Below, piece after piece: positions 33,761-41,419 of a stretch of 64,000 bases of DNA (position 1 is its first letter; the number at the start of each line of letters is the position of its first letter). Position numbers and translations under genes: made by a program. Under the pieces are notes generated by a model, which worked only from the letters and a program-made list of their open reading frames with translations, did no database searches and was not told where the DNA came from. Source of the stretch: Cytophagales bacterium (GTDB lineage Bacteria > Pseudomonadota > Gammaproteobacteria > Burkholderiales > Burkholderiaceae_C); assembly GCA_030054145.1 (NCBI GenBank), contig JASGCK010000002.1, forward strand, positions 200,031 to 264,030, written 5' to 3'.

Positions 33761-36742
33761 TCAGTTTACCACCGTGCCTATGACAGAGTCCACAGCCCTT
33801 GCGTTCGTCCCAAACCCAAACTCCGTTGTCATATCGCCGCCCTTGGCAACGCGCACGGCGCAGTATTTGAACTCAGGAATTTTCGCTATGGGGTCATACG
33901 CTGCGTTGGTCAGTTTGTTCGCTGCTGCCTCGTAGTACGCGAACGGAATAAACACAACGCCGCGTGGCGTGCCATCGTCGCGGCGCACGTGGATGGCGAC
34001 TTCGCCGCGCCGCGATTGAATCGTCACTACATCGCCTGCCTTGAGGCCTTGCAAATCCATATCGGCACCATGCATGGATACCGTGGCTTGCGGCTCAATT
34101 GCATCTAGCACCACGGCACGGCGCGTCATCGAGCCTGTGTGCCAGTGCTCAAGCTGACGACCTGTGATCAGCACCATCGGATACTCGGCATCGGGTCTCT
34201 CGTTCGCAGGAATAATGTCTGCGGGTACGAGTTTGACGCGACCATCTGCTGTGGGGAAGTTCTTGATAAAGATCGTCGGGCTACCGGGGTCGTCTGCCGA
34301 CAAGCATGGATAGGTGACGCTGGAATGCGCCTGCAAACGCTCCCACGTAATGCCCGAGAGCGCAGCGTGCATGGCTTGGCGCATTTCTTCGTAGACATTG
34401 GCAACGCCAGACTGATCTGCAAATCCGTCTCCCGCAAAAGACGCTTCGCTCATGTATGCCCAGCCAAGCCCCATGCGGCGGGCGATTTGCTGCAATATCC
34501 AAAGGTCTTGCCGTGCATCACCTGGTGGTTTGATGGCTTGCTTGCCCAGCTGCACCATGCGGTCGGTGTTGGATGCTGTGCCTGTTTTTTCTGGCCACGC
34601 AGAAGCTGGCAGAACAACGTCGGCAAGCCATGCCGTCTCCGTCATAAAAATATCTTGAACGACGAAGTGCTTGAGCTCGGCCATCGCGTGACGCGCGTGG
34701 TTCAAATCAGGGTCGCTCATGGCAGGATTTTCGCCCTCAACAAGCATGCCGTGAATCTTGCCAGGATCGCTATCGGGCAGCAGCGCAGCGTTCATCGTCT
34801 CAACCACCGTGAGACCTGGTTTACTGTCAAGTTTTGCGCCCCAAAAATCTTCGAACCAAGCGTGTGCTTTTGCGTTATCTACGCGCTGATAATTGGGGAA
34901 CATCATCGGGATCAAACCCGCATCAGACGCGCCTTGCACATTGTTTTGGCCGCGCAGTGGATGCAGCCCAGAGCCAGGTTTGCCGATTTGCCCCGTCACC
35001 GAGACCAGCGCAATCAAGCAGCGTGCATTGTCCGTACCGTGAACGTGCTGAGAGATGCCCATGCCCCACAAAATCATGGCGGATTTTGCCTTGGCAAAAG
35101 CGCGTGCAACCTCGCGCAAAGTGGCGGCTGGAATACCGCAAATCGGTGCCATGCGCTCTGGGCTATAGCCTTTCACATTTTCTTTCAGTGCTTCAAAGTT
35201 ATTGGCACGATCGCGGATGAAAGCCTCATCAACCAAGCCCTCTTCAATCACGGTGTGAATCATGGCGTTCAGCATCGCCACATCGCTATCGGCCTTGAAC
35301 TGCAACGTGCGCCAAGCGTACTTGCCAATGTCCGTGATGCGCGGGTCAGCCAGCACAATTTTTGTACCGCGCTTGGCGGCGTTCTTCATCCACGTGGCCG
35401 CAACAGGATGGTTCGCAGTTGGGTTCGAGCCAATCACCACCACGAGTTCAGAGTTGCTCACGTCGTTGACTTGATTCGATACCGCGCCCGAGCCCACGCC
35501 CTCCAAGAGCGCGGCAACACTGGACGCATGACACAGCCTTGTGCAGTGGTCAACGTTATTAGAGCCAAAGCCCGTGCGCACAAGTTTTTGAAAGAGATAC
35601 GCCTCTTCGTTACTACCCTTGGCGGAACCAAAGCCAGATAAGGCTTTGAGCCCGTATTGCTGCTTCAGCTTGAGTAATCCGCCCGCTGCAAAATCAAGTG
35701 CCTCTTCCCAAGTTGCTTCGCGGAAAACATCGGAAATAGCTTTGACTTGTTTATCCAAAATGGCTGGGTCTTTGGCGACACCCGCCTTGCGGATGAGCGG
35801 CTTGGTGAGTCGCGCTGCATGATGCACGTAATCAAAACCAAAGCGCCCTTTGACACACAAGCGGTCATGGTTGGCGGGGCCATCGCGACCATCCACGGCA
35901 ACGATTTTTTCATCTTTAACTTTGTACGTGATCTGGCATCCCACGCCACAAAATGGGCAAACCGAATCAACCTCACGATCCACTTTTTGTGAACCCACCA
36001 AGGTCTTGGGCATTAGCGCACCTGTCGGGCAAGCTTGCACGCATTCACCACAAGCCACGCAGGTGGACTCTTGCATTGGGTCATCCAAATCGAACACAAT
36101 TTTGGAGTGCGAGCCGCGCATGGCGTAACCAATCACGTCGTTCACCTGCTCTTCGCGGCAAGCACGGACGCAGCGCGTGCACTGAATGCAAGCGTCTAAG
36201 TTGACCAGCATGGCGGGGTGGCTGGCATCGCTCCAGGTGCTAGACGATTCACGCCGAATCGCTTTGAGTTCGGGGCGCACGGAGACATCCATGTCGAACG
36301 CCCATTGCGACAACTCGCCGTGTTGGGACGCGCCGCTGTCAAGCCAATTGGGATCTGCGCTGATCGAAGCCCCTCCCCGCATCACCCCTTCGACCAACTC
36401 AGGGCGAACGGATGGCGCTCCATCATTCCACTTGTAACCCGCGTCAGGCATATCAGAGAGCAGCATCTCCAGCACCATCTTTTGACTCTTGATGGCGCGA
36501 GGTGACTGGGCTTGCACTTCCATGCCCGCCGTGGCATTGCGACAGCACGAAGGCGCTAGCACGCGCTCGCCTTTAATCTCCACCACACAAGCGCGGCAAT
36601 TGCCATCGGCGCGGTAGCCGTCTTTGTAGCAAAGATGCGGAATCTCAACGCCGTGGCGCTTAGCGGCGTTCAAAATTGATTCGCCATTTTTGGCGGCGAT
36701 GTCTGTGCCATCAAGTGTGAAGTGGATCAGTTGTTCGGTCAT
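33761..36742 (-). CDS. fdsA: NAD-dependent formate dehydrogenase, catalytic (alpha) subunit
   Basis: Oxidises formate to CO2 in the cytosol, sending electrons to the NAD-reducing subunit. 993 residues: N-terminal [2Fe-2S] ferredoxin domain (Cys38, Cys49, Cys52, Cys66 region), two [4Fe-4S] clusters (CIQCTRCVRAC about 185-195; CVACGECVQAC about 228-238), then CPFCGVGC (262-269) with a distal CVKG, and bis-MGD domains. The Mo/W ligand is Cys404 in CTRLCHASS, not selenocysteine. Residues about 110-127 (VRPELVEGVMRGGA) are the translation of a palindromic repeat in the linker between the ferredoxin domain and the first cluster. GGAGAAC lies 5-11 bases before the ATG. Confidence 0.95.
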   Translation of the reverse strand: MTEQLIHFTLDGTDIAAKNGESILNAAKRHGVEIPHLCYKDGYRADGNCRACVVEIKGERVLAPSCCRNATAGMEVQAQSPRAIKSQKMVLEMLLSDMPDAGYKWNDGAPSVRPELVEGVMRGGASISADPNWLDSGASQHGELSQWAFDMDVSVRPELKAIRRESSSTWSDASHPAMLVNLDACIQCTRCVRACREEQVNDVIGYAMRGSHSKIVFDLDDPMQESTCVACGECVQACPTGALMPKTLVGSQKVDREVDSVCPFCGVGCQITYKVKDEKIVAVDGRDGPANHDRLCVKGRFGFDYVHHAARLTKPLIRKAGVAKDPAILDKQVKAISDVFREATWEEALDFAAGGLLKLKQQYGLKALSGFGSAKGSNEEAYLFQKLVRTGFGSNNVDHCTRLCHASSVAALLEGVGSGAVSNQVNDVSNSELVVVIGSNPTANHPVAATWMKNAAKRGTKIVLADPRITDIGKYAWRTLQFKADSDVAMLNAMIHTVIEEGLVDEAFIRDRANNFEALKENVKGYSPERMAPICGIPAATLREVARAFAKAKSAMILWGMGISQHVHGTDNARCLIALVSVTGQIGKPGSGLHPLRGQNNVQGASDAGLIPMMFPNYQRVDNAKAHAWFEDFWGAKLDSKPGLTVVETMNAALLPDSDPGKIHGMLVEGENPAMSDPDLNHARHAMAELKHFVVQDIFMTETAWLADVVLPASAWPEKTGTASNTDRMVQLGKQAIKPPGDARQDLWILQQIARRMGLGWAYMSEASFAGDGFADQSGVANVYEEMRQAMHAALSGITWERLQAHSSVTYPCLSADDPGSPTIFIKNFPTADGRVKLVPADIIPANERPDAEYPMVLITGRQLEHWHTGSMTRRAVVLDAIEPQATVSMHGADMDLQGLKAGDVVTIQSRRGEVAIHVRRDDGTPRGVVFIPFAYYEAAANKLTNAAYDPIAKIPEFKYCAVRVAKGGDMTTEFGFGTNARAVDSVIGTVVN
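36356..36413. repeat. Palindromic repeat element inside fdsA
   Basis: The right arm CCTTCGACCAACTCAGGGCG then AACGG is well preserved; the left arm (GATCTGCGCTGATCGAAG) is degenerate. It is translated within fdsA as a short linker containing VRPELVEG, without breaking the frame. Confidence 0.75.
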
Positions 36743-36783
36743 GGTTGTTCTCCAAATTCAAATTAATTAGGGTCTGTCCCCAA

Positions 36784-38496
36784 TTAATTGATTTCGTGCG
36801 CAAAATGTTTTTGAATCGAGCGAATCGGATTGGGGGCGGCTTGTCCGAGTCCGCAAATCGATGCGTCGCCCATGACTTGCGCGAGGTCTTCCAACAACTC
36901 GCCGTCCCATGTTTTGGCTTCCATCAGCTTGGCGGCTTTGCTGGTTCCTACGCGGCACGGCGTGCATTGACCGCAGCTCTCGTGTTCAAAAAACCGCATG
37001 ATGTTCAGCGCTGCATCGCGAGCCTTGTCATGCTGGCTCATCACCATCACAGCAGCCGATCCGATGAAGCAGCCGTAGGGCTGAAGCGTATCAAAATCGA
37101 GCGGAATGTTATCCATGCTTGCAGGCAAAATGCCGCCCGATGCACCGCCCGGTAAGTACGCATAAAGCGTATGTCCATCCATCATGCCGCCGCAGTACTC
37201 GTCGATTAACTCACGCAGCGTAATGCCCGCAGGCGCGAGCTTAACTCCAGGGTTTTTAACGCGTCCGCTCACGCTAAAACTGCGCAGCCCTTTGCGTCCA
37301 TTGCGCCCATGGTTAGTAAACCAGCTTGCACCTTTTTCTAAAATCTCACGCACCCAGTAAAGCGTCTCAAAGTTGTGTTCAAGTGTTGGCTTACCAAAGA
37401 GTCCCACTTCGGCAATAAACGGCGGACGCATACGCGGCTCGCCGCGCTTGCCCTCGATGCTCTCAATCATGGCGGACTCTTCGCCGCAGATATAGGCTCC
37501 CGCGCCCCGCCTGATATGGATTGCAGGCAATGCTCCTTGCAAAGCCACGGGGGGCTTGGCCTCTAGGCTTGCCACTTCGCGCTCTAATATTTCGCGGCAG
37601 CCGTGATACTCGTCACGCAAATAGATGTAACAGCGTTCTATGCCAACCACTTTGGCAGCAATCAACATTCCTTCTAAAAAGCGATGCGGGTCACGCTCTA
37701 AATACGTGCGATCTTTAAATGTGCCTGGTTCGCCTTCGTCGATATTGACCGCCATTAATTTTTCGCCAGCCATGCCTTGAACGATGCGCCATTTGCGCCC
37801 CGATGGAAAGCCCGCGCCGCCAAGTCCACGCAAGCCCGAGTCCTCCATCGTTTTAATCGTCGCCGCCGAATCAAGCCCGCTTAGCAGCTGGTAGCCGCCA
37901 GCTGCCAGATACGCCGCGTAGTCGATGTAATCCAGCCGTTGATCGGACTGGGCGTGCGCGGTTTTGCCCGCCTTCACTGCTGCGACCACTTTGTCAGCGG
38001 TTGCTTTGGCAATTGGGTTTTGATGCACCGCCACCACAGGCGCTTGCTCGCACCGACCAAGACATGGCGCGGCAATCACGCGAACGTCTTCACTGCCAAG
38101 AATGGCGGGCAAACGCGCCATTAAATCTTTTGCACCTGCCATCTCGCACGACAAGCTATCACACACACGAACCGTCATGCCCGCAGCGGTATCGCCCGCG
38201 CGAAGCACATCAAAGTGGTGATAGAACGTGGCCACCTCGTAGACCTCGGACATCGGAATATTCATGAGCTTGGCCAGCGCAACCAAATGATCCTCATGCA
38301 AACCGCGATGCGCATCTTGCAATTTATGCAGGTACTCAATCAGCATATCGCGGGGATAACCTGCGACGGGACGCTCACCCATGCAGGCGCGAACCACATC
38401 CATAGACTCTGCGTTAGCTTGGCGACCTTTGAGTTTTGCCAAGCGCCGCATCTTGGCACGCATCGCGTCAGGGGTAGCGAGATTCACACTAGTCAT
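36784..38496 (-). CDS. fdsB: NAD-dependent formate dehydrogenase, fused gamma-beta (NuoE-NuoF-like) subunit
   Basis: A 570-residue diaphorase subunit that passes electrons from FdsA to NAD. The first ~165 residues are a NuoE-like [2Fe-2S] domain (MSEVYEVATFYHHF; CDSLSC and CLGRC giving four Cys). A NuoF-like part follows: FMN/NAD site GLRGLGGAGFPSGRKW, NIDEGEPGTFKDR, RRGAGAYICGEESAMIESIE and the [4Fe-4S] site ESCGQCTPCRVG. In many relatives these are two genes. Start ATG 38496 has AGGAAA 3-8 bases upstream; an in-frame ATG at 38520 is less likely. fdsA follows 41 bases on. Confidence 0.92.
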   Translation of the reverse strand: MTSVNLATPDAMRAKMRRLAKLKGRQANAESMDVVRACMGERPVAGYPRDMLIEYLHKLQDAHRGLHEDHLVALAKLMNIPMSEVYEVATFYHHFDVLRAGDTAAGMTVRVCDSLSCEMAGAKDLMARLPAILGSEDVRVIAAPCLGRCEQAPVVAVHQNPIAKATADKVVAAVKAGKTAHAQSDQRLDYIDYAAYLAAGGYQLLSGLDSAATIKTMEDSGLRGLGGAGFPSGRKWRIVQGMAGEKLMAVNIDEGEPGTFKDRTYLERDPHRFLEGMLIAAKVVGIERCYIYLRDEYHGCREILEREVASLEAKPPVALQGALPAIHIRRGAGAYICGEESAMIESIEGKRGEPRMRPPFIAEVGLFGKPTLEHNFETLYWVREILEKGASWFTNHGRNGRKGLRSFSVSGRVKNPGVKLAPAGITLRELIDEYCGGMMDGHTLYAYLPGGASGGILPASMDNIPLDFDTLQPYGCFIGSAAVMVMSQHDKARDAALNIMRFFEHESCGQCTPCRVGTSKAAKLMEAKTWDGELLEDLAQVMGDASICGLGQAAPNPIRSIQKHFAHEIN

Positions 38497-38553
38497 ACGT
38501 TTCCTAGAAAAATAGGGCAACGCTCATTGTGCACAAGCGCTGCCCCAAGGTGA

Positions 38554-38567
38554 TTGACCTAAATCAA
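38554..38567 (-). promoter_or_regulatory. FNR/Anr-type box upstream of fdsB
   Basis: TTGATTTAGGTCAA on the minus strand matches the consensus TTGAT-N4-ATCAA at 9 of 10 positions. Its centre is about 64 bases before the fdsB ATG. A -10-like CACAAT (38531-38526) lies where a start site 41.5 bases downstream of the box centre would need it, a class-II activator layout. It begins directly after the transporter gene's stop. Confidence 0.45.
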
Positions 38568-40196
38568 TTAGGCAAAAAACTTCGCCACGCTTTGCAGCGT
38601 GCGATACACACCCCATGCCAAAGGAATACCCACAGCCAGCCAGGCGAACAGCACAACGCCCGTTGGCACGGTATCGCTGGCAGAGGACGCAGCGCCAACT
38701 TCGGATGCGGCCATCTTTTCATGCGCAAGGCGTTTTTCTTCGGCTAGTTCAGCATCCGTCATAAACCATTTCGCATCCAGCGGCTTGACCAGCAAGTTGC
38801 AAATTAAACCGACGACCAGCATTCCAACCAAGATGTACATGGTTTGGTTGTAGACCTGCTCGCGCGGAATACCAAGACCGAGTTGATACTCGCGCATATA
38901 GTTCACCACCACAGGACCCAAGATACCAGCGGTCGCCCAAGCGGTGAGCAAACGGCCATGAATCGCGCCCACCATTTGCGTGCCAAAAATGTCTGCAAGG
39001 TAAGCAGGCACAGTCGCAAAACCGCCGCCATACATGGAGAGAATCACACAAAACGCGCCGACAAACAGCACCACATTTCGCGCCGCCGAACTGCTAGGAA
39101 TGCTGAAATACAGCAGGCCGCCCAGCACAAAGAAAACCACATAAGTGACCTTGCGACCTAGCTTGTCTGACAAGCTCGCCCAAAAGAAACGACCGCCAAT
39201 ATTGAAGAGACTCAGCAGCGCCGTAAAGCCTGCCGCCACCGTTGCAATGCTGGCAAGCTGCGCTTTATCCAGCTCGCCAAATTTTTGCGTGAGCCCAATC
39301 AACGAGCCACCAAACACTTCTTGCAACATGGGCGAGGCCATACCGATCACACCAATGCCTGCAGAGACGTTCATGCACAGCACCATCCAAATCAACCAAA
39401 ACTGTGGAATGCCCCAAACTTTTTTCACGTGTACGTGTTTTTGGGTAATCATGGCGTTGTTGGCTTGCGCGGGCGGTGGTGTCCAGCCCGCTGGCTTCCA
39501 ACCCGTCTCAGGTACGCGGTAGCCAAAAGCGCCCGCCATCATGAACACGAAGTACACCAGCGCCATCACCACAAACGTTTGCATCACGCCCACATCGGTT
39601 GGTGTCGCAAAGTATTTCATCAAATCAGCGGCCAGCGGCGAACCAATCATTGCACCACCACCAAAGCCCATGATGGCCATGCCCGTCGCCATACCACGGC
39701 GGTCGGGAAACCATTTAATCAAAGTGGATACGGGAGAGATGTAGCCCAGCCCAAGACCAATACCGCCAATAACGCCAGAGCCAACAATCATCAGCCAAAA
39801 TTGATGCAGATAAACACCCAACGCCGAGAGCAGCATCCCGCCGCACCAACAACAAGCCGAGACCACGCCCGCTTTGCGAGGTCCTGCACGCTCTAACCAA
39901 CCGCCCCAAATGGCAGCGGAAGAACCCAGCAACACAAAGAACAAGGTGTACATCCAACCCAGCGTAGAGATTTGCCAATCGCAAGTTGTGGTGAAGAGTT
40001 GAGCAAAGAATCCCACATCGGGTCCGCATTTAATCGCTTCTTTCATACCAAGCGCCTTGGATAGCGGCAACCAAAACACCGAAAAGCCATACGCCATACC
40101 AATGCACAGATGAATCGCTAGCGCGGCAGGTGGTACGAGCCAGCGATTAAATCCAGGCCCCGCAATGATCCGTTCTTTGTCCAAAATTCCACTCAT
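38568..40196 (-). CDS. Oxalate/formate antiporter-family MFS transporter (OFA)
   Basis: A 542-residue major-facilitator protein with about 12-14 helices and the OFA-type features LGLGYISPVSTLIKWFPDRR and GMATGMAIMGFGGGAMIG, GGRFFWASLSDKLGRK and a C-terminal extra helix (VVLFAWLAVGIPLAWGVY). Family members exchange or take up small mono- or dicarboxylates such as formate and oxalate. As the first gene before fdsB in the same direction, it most likely moves formate or oxalate for the dehydrogenase. Confidence 0.88.
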   Translation of the reverse strand: MSGILDKERIIAGPGFNRWLVPPAALAIHLCIGMAYGFSVFWLPLSKALGMKEAIKCGPDVGFFAQLFTTTCDWQISTLGWMYTLFFVLLGSSAAIWGGWLERAGPRKAGVVSACCWCGGMLLSALGVYLHQFWLMIVGSGVIGGIGLGLGYISPVSTLIKWFPDRRGMATGMAIMGFGGGAMIGSPLAADLMKYFATPTDVGVMQTFVVMALVYFVFMMAGAFGYRVPETGWKPAGWTPPPAQANNAMITQKHVHVKKVWGIPQFWLIWMVLCMNVSAGIGVIGMASPMLQEVFGGSLIGLTQKFGELDKAQLASIATVAAGFTALLSLFNIGGRFFWASLSDKLGRKVTYVVFFVLGGLLYFSIPSSSAARNVVLFVGAFCVILSMYGGGFATVPAYLADIFGTQMVGAIHGRLLTAWATAGILGPVVVNYMREYQLGLGIPREQVYNQTMYILVGMLVVGLICNLLVKPLDAKWFMTDAELAEEKRLAHEKMAASEVGAASSASDTVPTGVVLFAWLAVGIPLAWGVYRTLQSVAKFFA

Positions 40197-40205
40197 TTGT
40201 AGCTC

Positions 40206-40234
40206 CCATCGTTAATATATTTAATTCACGATGG
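40206..40234 (-). promoter_or_regulatory. Inverted repeat in the promoter of the OFA transporter gene
   Basis: CCATCGT - 15 bases - ACGATGG, a perfect 7-base-pair inverted repeat, starts 9 bases before the ATG. A candidate -35 (TTGACG, near 40243) and an AT-rich -10 region fall around and within it on the minus strand, so it could be an operator for a dimeric regulator. No regulator gene is adjacent. Confidence 0.4.
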
Positions 40235-40313
40235 TATGCCGTCAAATAAAGTCTGAGTGAATTAATTTGACGCATACATGACAAGGGATTACCCTAGGAT
40301 TAAAACGTAGAAA

Positions 40314-41390
40314 TTAAAGCGTGGGATCGCGCTCTTCCCAGCGAATGTGATCAATCGCTTTGAGCAGCTCTTTGGGTAATGGCGGTGTTTCCCATGCTGC
40401 CAAGCATTCGTCAAATTGAGCGACGTTTGTCACGCCAATGATGGTGCTGGCAACTTGCCATTTTTGGTAACAAAACGCCAGCGCCAACTGCGTAGGCGTC
40501 ATGCCGTGGTCGCGCGCGAGTTGGTTGTAACGTTTGGCAGCGCGCAAGGCTTCTGGGCGACCCCAGCGCTGCGCGCGCATCGAGGCAAACAAACTCAATC
40601 GTCCCGTTGACTCCACCGCGCCTGCCGCAGGATCAACGCCCATGTCGTCATATTTGCCCGTCAAAAGTCCGAACGCCAGTGGCGAGTACGCCAGCAAACT
40701 CACACCCAAGCGGTGCATGGTCTCATCCAGTCCGTTCTCCACCGTGCGGTTCACCAAGCAATAAGCATTTTGCACGGTAGCAATGCGTGGCAAACCATGC
40801 TGCTCGGCTAACCGCACAAACTCGTGTACGCCATAGGGGGTTTCATTCGAGAGCCCAATCGCACGGATTTTTCCCGCTTGAATTAATTTAGCAAAGGCTT
40901 CTAATTGCTCATGGATGCCACTTGACTCCAAGTTCTCCATTTCGGGGTTGTAGTACATCATGCCAAACTGCGGCACGTGGCGATTAGGCCAATGCAGCTG
41001 ATACAAATCAATCACATCGGTTTGCAAACGACGCAAGGAATCCTCGCACGCATCAATAATTGTTTGCCCGTTATTGTTAACCGCACCGCCCCTAACCCAG
41101 TTCATGCCGCGCGACGGTCCCGCTACTTTTGTAGCGACCGTCCACTGGGCTCGCGCACCTTTGTTTTTGGCAAAGTAGTTGCCAATAAAGGTTTCCGTTT
41201 TGTTGTACGTCTCAGGACGCGGCGGCACAGCGTACATCTCTGCTGTGTCCATAAAGTCAATGCCGGCGTCTAACGAGCGAGCCAAGATGTTGTGCGAAGT
41301 CGCCTCGTCCACCTGCGCACCAAAAGTCATGGTGCCAAGGCAAATCGGTTTAACGTGAAGATCGGAAGACCCTAGTTGTATGTTTTTCAT
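40314..41390 (-). CDS. tas: NADP(H)-dependent aldo-keto reductase, Tas family
   Basis: A 358-residue aldo-keto reductase. It follows E. coli Tas closely at GTMTFGAQVDEATSHNIL, FMDTAEMYAVPPRPETYNKT (catalytic Asp and Tyr), TKVAGPSRGMNW, DLYQLHWPNR and TVQNAYCLVNR. Substrates of Tas proteins are uncertain; carbonyl reduction is inferred. No cofactor-site anomaly seen. It sits alone between the formate module and an acyl-CoA synthetase gene on the same strand (29 bases). Confidence 0.88.
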   Translation of the reverse strand: MKNIQLGSSDLHVKPICLGTMTFGAQVDEATSHNILARSLDAGIDFMDTAEMYAVPPRPETYNKTETFIGNYFAKNKGARAQWTVATKVAGPSRGMNWVRGGAVNNNGQTIIDACEDSLRRLQTDVIDLYQLHWPNRHVPQFGMMYYNPEMENLESSGIHEQLEAFAKLIQAGKIRAIGLSNETPYGVHEFVRLAEQHGLPRIATVQNAYCLVNRTVENGLDETMHRLGVSLLAYSPLAFGLLTGKYDDMGVDPAAGAVESTGRLSLFASMRAQRWGRPEALRAAKRYNQLARDHGMTPTQLALAFCYQKWQVASTIIGVTNVAQFDECLAAWETPPLPKELLKAIDHIRWEERDPTL

Positions 41391-41419
41391 GGTGAATTTG
41401 AAATCAAAAAAAAGAAAAC

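Noticed and set aside
34139..35641. A 500-codon open frame on the plus strand opposite fdsA
   Set aside because: It is antisense to a conserved FdsA reading frame, shows no domain and has the composition of a complementary-strand shadow.
36286..36300. A second palindromic element in fdsA at VSVRPEL
   Set aside because: The peptide VRPELKAIRR resembles the element's translation, but the DNA lacks the element's core; it is ordinary FdsA sequence.
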